Positions 45,196 through 54,045 of a stretch of 64,000 bases of DNA are shown here, piece after piece; position 1 is the stretch's first letter; every line of letters starts with the position of its first letter. Source of the DNA: SAR324 cluster bacterium (lineage in GTDB: Bacteria > SAR324 > NAC60-12). Made by a program: the position numbers and the translations under genes. The DNA lies in assembly GCA_028281495.1 (NCBI GenBank), contig JANQJU010000065.1, positions 1-64,000 of the forward strand, written 5' to 3'. The notes beneath the pieces were generated by a model. That model was not told where the DNA came from, did no database searches, and saw only the letters and a program-made list of their open reading frames with translations.

Positions 45196-47512
45196 TATGT
45201 TCCGATCTGTATTTGCAAAGTCCCCGTTTCTTTCAGGGGCTTTCCTCTTCTTTATTACACTCCTCGTGTATTACCCTGCCACCCAAGCTGGATTTGTCTG
45301 GGATGACATTATCTTTATCGCTGAGGACCCCCTCATCACAGACCCCAATGGTTTAAAAAAAATCTGGCTGGAGCCAGGAGGAGGCGGTTGGAATTATTGG
45401 CCTCTGACCCGCTCTCTCTTTTGGATGCAGCATGAGATGTGGGGACTTGCGCCTCAAGGATACCATTGGGTGAACCTGCTGTTTCATGCGATCAACGTAG
45501 GGATATTTTGGCTGGCTCTCCGAAGCTTTCAAATTCGAGGAGCCTGGTGGTGTGCGGCTTTATTCGCTCTACATCCTTTGTTTGTCTCCACGGCTGCCTG
45601 GGCTGTCGAGCTGAAAAATACTTTCTCCAATTGCTTCTATTTGCTCGCCTTATGGAGCTATTTGCATGCGGATCGCTCCCGGCAGCATCGATGGTATATC
45701 CTAGCATTTCTGTTGTTTGCAGCGGCATTGCTTAGCAAATCTTCAACCGTCATGCTCCCGGCTATCTTGATTGTATGCCGCCTTTGGTTCTGCAGTTCTT
45801 GGAATCGATGGGAGGTTCTGAAACTGGTACCGTTCTTTGGACTGTCACTCGTATCCGCCGCAATTAGCCTGGGGTTTGAATCAAAATATGTGGAGGACCA
45901 CATTTCAGGTTTCCCTGCTAGTTTTGGGGAACGCCTGTTGATTGCGGGTCATGTTCCTTTTTTCTATCTGGAAAAGTTTTTAACCCCCCATTCGTATGCC
46001 GTAATCTATCCTAAATGGTCCATTTCAACCGAAACGATTTCGCAGTATATGCCACTCTTCTCATGGCTGATTATTGGATCAATCTGCTTATGGAAATACT
46101 TTCTGTGGCAAAAACATCTTCCGTGGCAAAAAAAACCTCGGATGCAAAATAACCTATCGGGGCAAAATAACCTATTGGGGCAAAAACAGCCTTTGGGACA
46201 AAGTTGGCAAGTGCCGTCAGTTGCCAATCAGGAGTCATTTATGTTGTGGGGAAGGCCGATAGGGCTTGGGCTTGCCGGATTCTTGATCAGCTTGTTTCCG
46301 GTCCTGGGGTTTTTCAATGTTGCCGGATTCACCATCACTTACGTCTGGCTGCATTTGAGCTACTTGCCAAGTTTGCCTTTGGTGATCCTCGTGGTTCAAA
46401 TTGGATACTGGGTCAGAGATCAGTTGCAGAAGCAACTTCCGCAAGCTCTTATAAGGCTCCCAGGCATCGCAGGAGGTGTGATTCTCATTAGTTTGGGTGT
46501 ATTAACCTGGCATCAGGCAGGACTGTATTTCGATGAAGAAACTTTGTGGACGGACACCATTCAAAAAGGTTCGACCTCGTGGTTGCCGTATCACAACTTG
46601 GCTCTCGTAATTCAAGAGGAAGATCCCCAGCGATCAGTCGAATTGCTCACGCAATCTTTGGAACTCAACCCCAACCGAGCTGCGACCTATTATAATCGAG
46701 GAGGCGCGTATCTCGATACCGAAGATTATCTGAGTGCAGCCAAAGATTTAACGCAAGCCATCAAACTGGATCCTGAAGAAGCCCTCTATTACAACAATCG
46801 CGCGATTGCATGGGGCAAACTTCAAGAGTTCGAGCGGTCTATCCATGACTACTCCCGTGCGATTGAGATCGAACCCACCAACGCCACGTTTTGGAACAAT
46901 CGAGCCAACGCTTTTTTTCAGCAAGGCAACTATCTATTTGCCATTCCCGACTATACGGAGGCGATGAAATTAGATTCCAATCTGTGGCCTTCTTACAAAA
47001 ACCGAGCAACCGCCTACTTGAATTCGGGACACTACGAAAGTGCTATCGACGACGTAAATTTCTACTTGGAATACCGACCGAATGATCCGGGTTCTTTTGA
47101 GATCCGAGGAGCAGCACGCCTTAAGTTGAAGCAGTTTGATCGTGCCATCCAAGACTTCACCACCTTGCTCAAGCTCAGACCCAAATACGAAAAAGCACTT
47201 TTGAGCGTGGCAGCCGCGACCTATCAAGAGGGTGTGCGGTATGTCGAAAAGGGTCAGTACGACAAAGCCTTTGAGAATTTCGACCGTGCGTTAACTTGGA
47301 ACCCGTTCTTGATCAGTGCTTATTCTGCAAGAGCCTTCCTGCATTTCGAAATTTCAAAAAACTCCGAGTTGGCCTGCAAGGATTGGCAAACCGCATGCGA
47401 CTTAGCCGGACACTGTTGGAACCTAGAAAAGTATCAACAAGCCGGTATTTGTCCTCATATCAATCAAGAACCCGACGGAAATCCGTCGAACCCGAATCAT
47501 CCCAACAACTGA
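45170..47512 (+). CDS. GT-C-like multi-pass membrane protein with C-terminal TPRs (paralogue)
   Basis: This protein of about 780 residues has the same plan as the product of 40296-42563: a first loop with FVWDDIIFIAEDPLI, the motif HPLFVSTAAWAVELKNT, about ten membrane helices, then seven or so TPR units and a similar Cys-containing end (ACKDWQTACDLAG). It differs by an insertion of five 6-residue repeats rich in Gln and Asn at about residues 313-342, between membrane segments. The ATG at 45170 overlaps argC by 26 bp; an ATG at 45197 just after the argC stop is the other option. A role in glycosylating envelope proteins is likely but not shown. Confidence 0.85.
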   Translation: MTKQQALFDMFRSVFAKSPFLSGAFLFFITLLVYYPATQAGFVWDDIIFIAEDPLITDPNGLKKIWLEPGGGGWNYWPLTRSLFWMQHEMWGLAPQGYHWVNLLFHAINVGIFWLALRSFQIRGAWWCAALFALHPLFVSTAAWAVELKNTFSNCFYLLALWSYLHADRSRQHRWYILAFLLFAAALLSKSSTVMLPAILIVCRLWFCSSWNRWEVLKLVPFFGLSLVSAAISLGFESKYVEDHISGFPASFGERLLIAGHVPFFYLEKFLTPHSYAVIYPKWSISTETISQYMPLFSWLIIGSICLWKYFLWQKHLPWQKKPRMQNNLSGQNNLLGQKQPLGQSWQVPSVANQESFMLWGRPIGLGLAGFLISLFPVLGFFNVAGFTITYVWLHLSYLPSLPLVILVVQIGYWVRDQLQKQLPQALIRLPGIAGGVILISLGVLTWHQAGLYFDEETLWTDTIQKGSTSWLPYHNLALVIQEEDPQRSVELLTQSLELNPNRAATYYNRGGAYLDTEDYLSAAKDLTQAIKLDPEEALYYNNRAIAWGKLQEFERSIHDYSRAIEIEPTNATFWNNRANAFFQQGNYLFAIPDYTEAMKLDSNLWPSYKNRATAYLNSGHYESAIDDVNFYLEYRPNDPGSFEIRGAARLKLKQFDRAIQDFTTLLKLRPKYEKALLSVAAATYQEGVRYVEKGQYDKAFENFDRALTWNPFLISAYSARAFLHFEISKNSELACKDWQTACDLAGHCWNLEKYQQAGICPHINQEPDGNPSNPNHPNN
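46106..46195 (+). repeat. 18-bp tandem repeat, five units, inside the GT-C/TPR gene
   Basis: Five consecutive 18-bp units of the type GGGCAAAATAACCTATTG encode WQKHLP, WQKKPR, MQNNLS, GQNNLL and GQKQPL. The paralogue lacks them, so they arose by local expansion in a loop between membrane helices. Confidence 0.85.
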
Positions 47513-47538
47513 GATTATACAATTAAGGAGCGCCTCCC

Positions 47539-48732
47539 ATGTCAGCTGGAAGAACGTGCCCGCTTCACTACCGTTACCAACCTGAAATATTTCGTTCCAA
47601 AGCCACGTTGCACGCAGAAACTCTGTATGTGATTGGGGGTCTCTATGGAAATCCGGATGCGCTTGAAACGATCTTGAACATGAAAGCCGAAGAAGAGCGT
47701 CGTGGGCAAACAGTCACGTTGTTATTTAACGGAGATTTCAACTGGTTCAACCGAGATGCGGAAAGCTTCGAACAAATCAATCGGAGCGTGCTGCAACACT
47801 TCGCTTTACAAGGCAACGTCGAAGCCGAATTGTCACAAAGCTTGGAAAAAGTGTCGCCAACTGAAATAAACAAAACCGAAATAAACAAAACCGAAACAAA
47901 CTCAACCGAAACAAACATAATCGAAACAAACTCGACCGGACCGGTGCCACAAAGTTCAGCCTCAAACCCAGATGCTGGATGCGGTTGCAATTACCCAAGC
48001 TATGTTTCTCAAGGGGTGGTGGATCGATCCAATACGATTGCTCAAGAGTTGGAAAAACAAGCGCGTGCTTTCCCTGATATCGTCGAAGGTCTCAAAGCGC
48101 TGCCTCGTACGATGACCGTCGAAATCGGAACTCAACGGATTGGCGTTCTACATGGCGACCCGGAATCGATGGCAGGTTGGAAATTTTCAGTCGAGGCCAT
48201 GGAACCTCCAGACCGAGACCTACGAACGTCGCTGGGATGGTCAAAAGATGAAGAAAATACAACGGAATCGCAGGTTTGGGATTATTTCCAGCGGGCTAAC
48301 GTGACGGCGTTTGCATGCACCCACACCTGCCTCCCTTTTGCCCAGGATTTCCGACCTTCTGTAGACTTTTCGCAGCATGAGTCGGCAAACCAGCTTCGTG
48401 ATTTCCCAAACCCCAAGCAGTTTGAGGACCGCCGTATTGTGATCAACAATGGATCGGCAGGAATGGCAAATTTTCAAGGGACCACCTTCGGGCTATTGAC
48501 TCGAATCTCGGTTCATCCGAAACGTCCTGAAGCCAGCCTCTATGGCACCTCATTGGCTAATCTGCGCTTTGATGCCCTACCAATTCACTTCGACATGACC
48601 CGTTGGACAAACCGCTTTTTGAACAATTGGCCGGAAGGATCCCCCGCCCATACTTCGTATTTTGGCCGCATTCAAAATGGTCCCAACTTTTGGGTCGAAC
48701 AGGCACGTCGATGGCAGCCCGTACCTGCCTAA
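47539..48732 (+). CDS. Metallophosphoesterase-like protein
   Basis: This 397-residue protein shows a scattered calcineurin-like pattern: GGLYGNPDALETIL (place of GDxHG), FNGDFNWFNRD (GDxxxR-like), LQGNVEAEL (place of GNHD), HGDPESMAGW and CTHTCLPF (place of GHTH). The metal ligands are partly changed, so it may be a divergent phosphoesterase with altered chemistry. A low-complexity insert at about residues 108-132 consists of five 5-residue repeats (TEINK, TETNS and variants). AAGGAG lies before the ATG, and it follows the GT-C/TPR gene by 26 bp. Substrate unknown. Confidence 0.65.
   Translation: MSAGRTCPLHYRYQPEIFRSKATLHAETLYVIGGLYGNPDALETILNMKAEEERRGQTVTLLFNGDFNWFNRDAESFEQINRSVLQHFALQGNVEAELSQSLEKVSPTEINKTEINKTETNSTETNIIETNSTGPVPQSSASNPDAGCGCNYPSYVSQGVVDRSNTIAQELEKQARAFPDIVEGLKALPRTMTVEIGTQRIGVLHGDPESMAGWKFSVEAMEPPDRDLRTSLGWSKDEENTTESQVWDYFQRANVTAFACTHTCLPFAQDFRPSVDFSQHESANQLRDFPNPKQFEDRRIVINNGSAGMANFQGTTFGLLTRISVHPKRPEASLYGTSLANLRFDALPIHFDMTRWTNRFLNNWPEGSPAHTSYFGRIQNGPNFWVEQARRWQPVPA
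47860..47934 (+). repeat. 15-bp tandem repeat, five units, in the phosphoesterase gene
   Basis: Five in-frame 15-bp units of the type ACCGAAACAAACTCA encode TEINK, TEINK, TETNS, TETNI and IETNS. They form a hydrophilic insert between two metal-site motifs and can vary in number without breaking the frame. Confidence 0.88.
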
Positions 48733-48812
48733 GCAGATCCTATTCCTAAATACTAACCTAGCCAGCCCAGAGCTAAATCGAACGGGTTTTCAACGTCCAA
48801 GTGCAATAGGCA

Positions 48813-49820
48813 TCACATCTTCAAGAGCGGTCTTGTGTCCCAAAAACGGATTTTTCCATCCACATGATATGCGGCCAAAAATGCTCCGTTTGCTGTCCAC
48901 AAGAGAATTGAATGAGCAGGAATCGGATGTTCGTATTGAGAGAGTAGTTCGCCAGTCAGGCAATTCCAAACTTGGAGAGGACTCACTCCACAAGCCACTG
49001 CCACAAAACAATTTCCCAGCAGATTCCAAGACAATCGTCTCATATCGATTGTCGAAAACCGGAACTGCCACAGGACTTGCCGACTTTCAATACTCCAAAA
49101 CAAAAATGTTCCATCTGCGTAACCGATGATCAGTGTTTCCTGATCAGGAGCAACTTTGATTTGGCATATATCGTTTGAATATGGTTTATCCACGACGGCG
49201 GGTTCCTTATCCCCAATTTCCCATATGATCAGTTCACAACCGCTCGTTCCTGCAACAAGGCGTTCAGGTTTCCGAAGCCAAGCCATCTCTGTCACCAAGT
49301 CGAGTTCAAGTTCTCCAATTTTAGTTTTTGTGCCAGCATCCCATAGGGACAACTTTTCCAATATTGCCCCAAAAGCAATGTATCGGCCTGTAGGACTCCA
49401 ACTCACCAATTCTACTTCCCGCTCGTTCAATGGAGCTGGCGATTCCCAATTGCCTGAAGTCTCCAATAAGTAACAGCCGCTATCATATGCCAACGCTAGG
49501 TATCGACTATCAGGGGACAATTCTGCTCCCCAAACGGTACCGACATTTCCCAAATCCAACTTCTTTTGTAAATCTTGGTTTCTCAAGTCCCAGCATTCGA
49601 GGAGCCCCCCACTACGAACCAAAAATAGATGCTGTTTTTCAAGATCCAAAGCAACACATGGCTGCTGTGAACCAACCTCCAACTCTCCCAGACACAACCC
49701 ATCTGAATTAGGAAAATGTGGCACCCACAGTTCTTTTTCATTCTCAGGAATGGTTCTTTCCTCTCGGAGGATCTCAGTTTGCTTTTGGATGAAAGCCTGC
49801 AATTTTGCTTCAGTAGCCAT
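48813..49820 (-). CDS. WD40 repeat protein
   Basis: This 335-residue protein folds as a beta-propeller. Repeats are seen as LLECWDLRNQD, VELVSWSPTGRYIAFGAILEKLSLWDAGT, MAWLRKPERLVAGTSGCELIIWEIGD, IKVAPDQETLIIGYADGTFLFWSIESRQ and GKIRFWDTRPLL. There is no signal peptide or enzymatic domain, so it is a cytoplasmic protein-interaction scaffold of unknown role. It is convergent with the phosphoesterase gene. Upstream, 49821-50036 contains no supported gene. Confidence 0.88.
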   Translation of the reverse strand: MATEAKLQAFIQKQTEILREERTIPENEKELWVPHFPNSDGLCLGELEVGSQQPCVALDLEKQHLFLVRSGGLLECWDLRNQDLQKKLDLGNVGTVWGAELSPDSRYLALAYDSGCYLLETSGNWESPAPLNEREVELVSWSPTGRYIAFGAILEKLSLWDAGTKTKIGELELDLVTEMAWLRKPERLVAGTSGCELIIWEIGDKEPAVVDKPYSNDICQIKVAPDQETLIIGYADGTFLFWSIESRQVLWQFRFSTIDMRRLSWNLLGNCFVAVACGVSPLQVWNCLTGELLSQYEHPIPAHSILLWTANGAFLAAYHVDGKIRFWDTRPLLKM

Positions 49821-50036
49821 TGGGACTCAATATAGATAAATTCTTGATTGATTTTAGAACGCATGAATAGGTTATAATCCAGCGTAGCGATCTGAAACTG
49901 CTCAATCGTTCCAGACCATGTAAAGAGCGGAATCGGCCGTTCTTTGTAAAATATCTCACATTCACCCTCATCCAAAGGCCTAGATGCTCAGGGGCAGTTG
50001 CGGGCCATTGATGGCAATTCAACAAATGGAAATGAT

Positions 50037-50720
50037 ATGATGCGACAGCCAATCTATGGAAAAGCCGACACCGTGGTCGTGCTTGATTTTGAAACAACTG
50101 GACTTTCCCCCACTGAAGGAGACCGAGCCATTGAGATCGGCGCCGTACTCATCGAAAACGGCGAGGTGACGGATCGATTTCAGCAGCTCATGAATCCCGG
50201 TCGGCGGATCAGTCGATTCATTGAGCAATATACCGGAATCACGAATCATATGTTGCGGGATGCTCCCCCTTGCGAACAGGTGATGCAAAACTTTGCGGAG
50301 TTCATCGGAGACTACGATATGGTCGCTCACAATGCCTCTTTTGACCGCCGTTTCTTGAACGCAGAATTTGACCGAATTGACTGTGGGTATTCGGGTCAAT
50401 TTGCTTGTTCGATGTTAGCGGCTCGTCGGATCTATCAAGAAGCACCGAATCATAAATTGCAAAGCCTGGTACGATACAAAAATATTCAAAACAATGGGGT
50501 TTTCCATAGAGCACTTGCCGATGCCGAAATGACAGCCCACTTGTGGCTCACGATGGTCCATGAAATTACCGAACAATACGATATCGCATCCGTTCCGTTT
50601 TCTTTGATGCAAAAGTTGGGGAAGACAGCGAAATCTTCTGTTCAGAATTACTTGACTCGTTTCAGCCAAGATGTAGATCAATCCGGGAAGTTTTCTTCAG
50701 GAGGGAGCGGTTTGGGTTGA
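50037..50720 (+). CDS. DnaQ-like DEDDh 3'-5' exonuclease
   Basis: This 227-residue protein has the three exonuclease motifs: VLDFETTG (ExoI, Asp and Glu), VAHNASFDRRFL (ExoII) and HRALADAEMT (ExoIII with the DEDDh His and Asp). This is the fold of the DNA polymerase III epsilon subunit and of free-standing relatives such as ExoX. Lack of a clear clamp-binding tail leaves the exact role open: proofreading or DNA repair. The ATG at 50037 is used, with a second ATG three bases later. Its 3' end overlaps a small minus-strand gene by 43 bp. Confidence 0.9.
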   Translation: MMRQPIYGKADTVVVLDFETTGLSPTEGDRAIEIGAVLIENGEVTDRFQQLMNPGRRISRFIEQYTGITNHMLRDAPPCEQVMQNFAEFIGDYDMVAHNASFDRRFLNAEFDRIDCGYSGQFACSMLAARRIYQEAPNHKLQSLVRYKNIQNNGVFHRALADAEMTAHLWLTMVHEITEQYDIASVPFSLMQKLGKTAKSSVQNYLTRFSQDVDQSGKFSSGGSGLG

Positions 50721-50878
50721 AAAAGAAGCAACAGGGTCGCAATTAACAACGGAGAGAAGATCAGGCTCAACAAGAATCCCCCTACAAATCCAACGCGACG
50801 ATTGCGTGAATAAACGCCCACCAGAATACTCAAAGCAACCCAACCAAAAACTAGGAGCGTGATTTTATAGGTTAACAT
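50678..50878 (-). CDS. Small two-helix membrane protein
   Basis: This 66-residue protein has two hydrophobic helices (about 4-22 and 30-54) joined by the basic turn YSRNRR, with a Pro-rich acidic tail. AGAGGA lies before the ATG, which supports a real gene. I recognise no family. It overlaps the convergent exonuclease gene by 43 bp. It also ends the run of minus-strand genes and lies 37 bp after the binding-protein gene, so it may share that transcript. Confidence 0.65.
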   Translation of the reverse strand: MLTYKITLLVFGWVALSILVGVYSRNRRVGFVGGFLLSLIFSPLLIATLLLLFQPKPLPPEENFPD

Positions 50879-50915
50879 AGCAGTCCTCTCTGATCCGTAT
50901 GATCGGTTTCACCCG

Positions 50916-52061
50916 TTAAGGGCGCAGGATGGTACGATAAATTGTGTCTGCAATCGAACGAATATCGAACGGGATCTCAAAATCAAAACGCTCCGATACT
51001 CCAATATTCATTACGACTCGGGCCCGAAACTCCTTTTTTAAAGGAATCTCTCCAAGCGGAACCCCATTGAAGTTTTGGGCAATGACCGAAGCATAAAAGG
51101 CACCCAATTCTTTTCTGCTATAGGGTTCCAATGTAAGAAGAACCCCATACTTCACTAGTTCCGCTCCTTGTTGCGAAAAAGACGGAATACCATTGGTATG
51201 CAGGATGTTCACAAGGTCTCCCACATTGTCTGTAGTCAATCCTCTTTGTTGGGTGAGATAGACTCCTTCCACCCCCTCCTCTGCCAATTCCAGAACGCAA
51301 TCATAAACATCACTCTTCGCGTTGGAAAGATAACGAACATCATTCTGAGCATGGCAAATTTTCACTTTAAACCCTAGTCCCAACGCGGTCGATTGAACGT
51401 CCTCATAGGCCGACATGATTTGGCCATTTTCCGAATCCTCGAAAATGATCCCCATCGAGTCAAATTCATAAATTTCGTAAAATAACTCCAATTGATCTCG
51501 ATAACGATTCGGTAGCATCACTGCAAAGACGTTATCTTGACCGCTAAATTCAATCGACTGAACAATCCCAAATTTCAAAGGATCGGGGCTTTCCATCGAT
51601 AGAATGGGTACGGCTTGATCCATCTGCACGAAATCGAGACTCGCTTCGGTTCCCATCGTGATGATTAAATCTACAGGTGCGGCGGTCTGAAACAAGGATA
51701 ATAATGATTCCTGCAAGTCTTCTCGTTGCGACGCGTCCCAATTGGCGGACCAGAATGCCGAAGGCACCAACTCGATATAGTCACTTTGAAGCTCGGTGGC
51801 CGCCCAATCCCAAAGTTCTTTCGTATCTAGAGGATTGTCAATTTTGGGAAACATTTGGGGTTCGATCCATCCCAGTTCCATCAATCCCTGTAACGTCACC
51901 CTCAACGTTGTTTGGTAAGTGCTCAGTGGACCGCTTTCATAATATCCAATCCGCCACCGAATCCCATCATTGGTGGTCGGAGTTGTTTTGTCGGACTGAC
52001 TCCAAGCCACAAAGCTGTAAATCAAGGCCACAATACTGACAGAGATCCGACGCCACATCAT
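50916..52061 (-). CDS. ABC-type substrate-binding protein (PF04392-like)
   Basis: This 381-residue exported protein has a signal peptide ending near residue 21 (AWS before QSD). The body has the two-lobed layout of the ABC_sub_bind family: IGYYESGPLSTYQTTLRVTLQGL, VDLIITMGTEASLDFV, VPILSMESPDPLKFGIV, LTTDNVGDLVNIL and IPSFSQQGAELVKYGVLLTL. Such proteins bind small solutes in the periplasm, and relatives are sometimes parts of sensory systems. No permease or ATPase gene is adjacent. It follows the Cys-rich protein gene by 30 bp on the same strand. Confidence 0.85.
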   Translation of the reverse strand: MMWRRISVSIVALIYSFVAWSQSDKTTPTTNDGIRWRIGYYESGPLSTYQTTLRVTLQGLMELGWIEPQMFPKIDNPLDTKELWDWAATELQSDYIELVPSAFWSANWDASQREDLQESLLSLFQTAAPVDLIITMGTEASLDFVQMDQAVPILSMESPDPLKFGIVQSIEFSGQDNVFAVMLPNRYRDQLELFYEIYEFDSMGIIFEDSENGQIMSAYEDVQSTALGLGFKVKICHAQNDVRYLSNAKSDVYDCVLELAEEGVEGVYLTQQRGLTTDNVGDLVNILHTNGIPSFSQQGAELVKYGVLLTLEPYSRKELGAFYASVIAQNFNGVPLGEIPLKKEFRARVVMNIGVSERFDFEIPFDIRSIADTIYRTILRP

Positions 52062-52091
52062 TTTGATTGAGTATCTTTCTGAACGTGTTGA

Positions 52092-52487
52092 TTACCAATA
52101 GAACTTGATCAAGCATTGCTTCACACAAAGCCGTTCCACGTCATCGCAGGAGGTATGACGGAGTTCGAGTTCCAAATCGCCTTTGCAAAGTGCCAATTCC
52201 ATCGGGCATTCGCGCAAACAGAGTAAAAAACGACCCAATTGAGGTTTGCCATATCCTTTTTTGGCCGTGATTAAAATGTTCCGCATGTAGGTTTTTCGGC
52301 AGAGACGCAATCGGTTTGTTAAATCGCCATGACTGAGAAAACAACTGGCCCGTTCTTCCACAATGCTTTCAACCTCTGCCAAAACTTCTTCCGCGTTCAT
52401 CCGCTCCTGGGCGTGCAGCCCGCCAACCAATCCGGTAGCAAGCCAGCAGCAACCAATAAGGAAAGTTCGTTTCCAAGCAGAAATCAT
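52092..52487 (-). CDS. Hypothetical secreted Cys-rich protein
   Basis: This 131-residue protein has a signal peptide (SAWKRTFLIGCCWLATGLVG, ending near LHA). The mature part has eight cysteines (SCFLS, LCRK, LCLRECP, LCKGD, SCDDVERLCVKQC), suggesting disulfide bonds or metal binding in the periplasm. No family is recognised. Its ATG overlaps the stop of the SPFH gene by 4 bp, so the two are made together. Confidence 0.8.
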   Translation of the reverse strand: MISAWKRTFLIGCCWLATGLVGGLHAQERMNAEEVLAEVESIVEERASCFLSHGDLTNRLRLCRKTYMRNILITAKKGYGKPQLGRFLLCLRECPMELALCKGDLELELRHTSCDDVERLCVKQCLIKFYW

Positions 52488-53434
52488 GGAGACGGCTCCG
52501 GGATGAGGGTCGAGGCGAGGACAGGCAAATCTGGAAGTTCTGGAACGAGCGTTGCGGCTACTGAGAATTCAGTTGGGGCAGTGCCGCTTGTTGTATTTTC
52601 TGCACTCAGAATGATGGGCAAAGAATTGCCATCGTTTCCAATAATGATCACCTTGCTATTGGGTGACTTGGAAAGCTCCAAGGTGGCATCCACCCCTTTC
52701 CATTTGAGATATTGGTCATTCAAGGTGCTGGTGACGATTTCTTGGAACCGAGAAATGCCAGTGGCTTCAATCTCTTTACGATGGACTTCTTGCTGCTCCT
52801 TAGCCAACCGGAATTGATACTGTAAAAATTGCTGTTCGTATTGCAGCTTGGTCTCAATTGCCGTGTTGATGAGTTCCGGTAATTTCAATCTGCGGATGAT
52901 GATATCTTCAAAAATGACAGGAACATCTCCATTTTGCTCCACCGCCTCAATCAGCATGTCATTTTGGAATTCGTCGATCTTGCTTTTATACAATTCGTCT
53001 GGCCGAAATTGACCAATAACCTCCCGGACAGAAGAAATTGTCACCGGATCAACCACTTTCCTCACATAATCCGGCCCGACTTGTACGTGCAGGTGGTGCA
53101 AGCGTTCTCGGTCGGGGTAGTAACGCACTGTCACATCGAGTTTGATCGTCAATCCATCCGAACTCAGCACATCCGTATGAATGACACGCTCCTGCAACCG
53201 AACATCATAGATGTACATGCGGTTCCAAGGAAGGATGAGTTGAGTCCCCTCGGAATAGATCTTGTTGAGGTCCGTCCCTCCTTCGAAGCGTCGATAAATC
53301 ACACCCGCTTCTCCAGGCCCAATTGTGACAAAAATGTATCTCACAAAATAGGCAGATACGAATAAGGTCACGGTTCCAAACAAAATCGTCAGAAAAAAAA
53401 GCGTGTCCTTATGGCGACGGAACCATTCCTTCAT
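52484..53434 (-). CDS. SPFH/band-7 (prohibitin-like) membrane protein
   Basis: This 316-residue protein has one N-terminal membrane helix (about 12-36) followed by an SPFH domain: GPGEAGVIYRRFEGG, YSEGTQLILPWNRMYIYDVRLQERVI, SSDGLTIKLDVTVRYYP, VREVIGQFRPDELY. A helical region (YEQQFLQYQFRLAKEQQEVHRKEIEA) and a tail rich in Pro, Ser and Thr complete it. Prohibitin-like proteins form membrane rings or microdomains and guard proteases. It lies 38 bp after the DUF697 gene and overlaps the Cys-rich gene, in the cyclase-to-binding-protein run. Confidence 0.92.
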   Translation of the reverse strand: MKEWFRRHKDTLFFLTILFGTVTLFVSAYFVRYIFVTIGPGEAGVIYRRFEGGTDLNKIYSEGTQLILPWNRMYIYDVRLQERVIHTDVLSSDGLTIKLDVTVRYYPDRERLHHLHVQVGPDYVRKVVDPVTISSVREVIGQFRPDELYKSKIDEFQNDMLIEAVEQNGDVPVIFEDIIIRRLKLPELINTAIETKLQYEQQFLQYQFRLAKEQQEVHRKEIEATGISRFQEIVTSTLNDQYLKWKGVDATLELSKSPNSKVIIIGNDGNSLPIILSAENTTSGTAPTEFSVAATLVPELPDLPVLASTLIPEPSP

Positions 53435-53472
53435 CAGTAACTTTTCTAGGCGGTTTCAAATTGCTCACAAAG

Positions 53473-54045
53473 TTATGCACTTGGCGTAGCCGTGGATTTG
53501 TCGCGTTTTAACTTCTTGGCCAACGATTTTCCGCTTTCCAGCATTTCTTTGTAGTAGGTTTTGAAGTTTTCCGCTTTGAAATCGAGTAAGGTTCCTCCTG
53601 ACTCAAAGTGTTTCACGAACACTTTGCCAACAGCGTAGGTCGTAGCTCCCGCAAAAATCGGGACGGCCACTGATCCGACGGCGGTACCCACTCCAGGAAT
53701 AGCCTTCAGCAAACTCAAACTACTTTTGGCAATGGTATCGGCCCCCAAACCACCCACAAGCGAAACAATAACGGATTTCCCTGTATTTTCAGAGAACTCA
53801 ATGCCATAGGCCGCGGAAAGCTCGGCAAGCATCTTTAACTGGAAACCACTGATCAAAAAAACATCGACCATTGGCACCGGAACCAATCCTCCCCCCATGG
53901 CCCATAAAATGTTCCGATGGATAATCAAATCGGCTTCCGACGAAACGTCGGCCAAGGCAGGTTCAGAAAAATTTTGAACCGTTTTAACGGGAGCTTTTTT
54001 ATTTTTTGCTCCTCGATTGGGTTGTGTATCTTCGGTAGTTGTCAT
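53473..54045 (-). CDS. DUF697 membrane-associated protein
   Basis: This 190-residue protein carries a DUF697 domain (about 45-165): HRNILWAMGGGLVPVPMVDVFLISGFQLKMLAELSAAYG followed by two Gly-rich hydrophobic segments (SVIVSLVGGLGADTIA, IPGVGTAVGSVAVPIFAGATTYAVG). In other bacteria DUF697 often occurs with GTPases such as YcjX/YcjF, but no GTPase is present here. AAAGGAG precedes the ATG, which overlaps the stop of the cyclic-nucleotide-type gene by 4 bp. It is a likely membrane component of the operon. Confidence 0.85.
   Translation of the reverse strand: MTTTEDTQPNRGAKNKKAPVKTVQNFSEPALADVSSEADLIIHRNILWAMGGGLVPVPMVDVFLISGFQLKMLAELSAAYGIEFSENTGKSVIVSLVGGLGADTIAKSSLSLLKAIPGVGTAVGSVAVPIFAGATTYAVGKVFVKHFESGGTLLDFKAENFKTYYKEMLESGKSLAKKLKRDKSTATPSA

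Noticed and set aside
40256..47512. CRISPR array in the repetitive region
   Set aside because: The repeats are TPR codons and short tandem repeats, without spacers.
49583..49975. 130-codon minus-strand frame over the WD40 gene start
   Set aside because: Only its first 50 codons lie outside the WD40 gene, and the rest is out of frame with it. A frameshifted N-terminal extension of the WD40 protein was considered, but there is no evidence for it.
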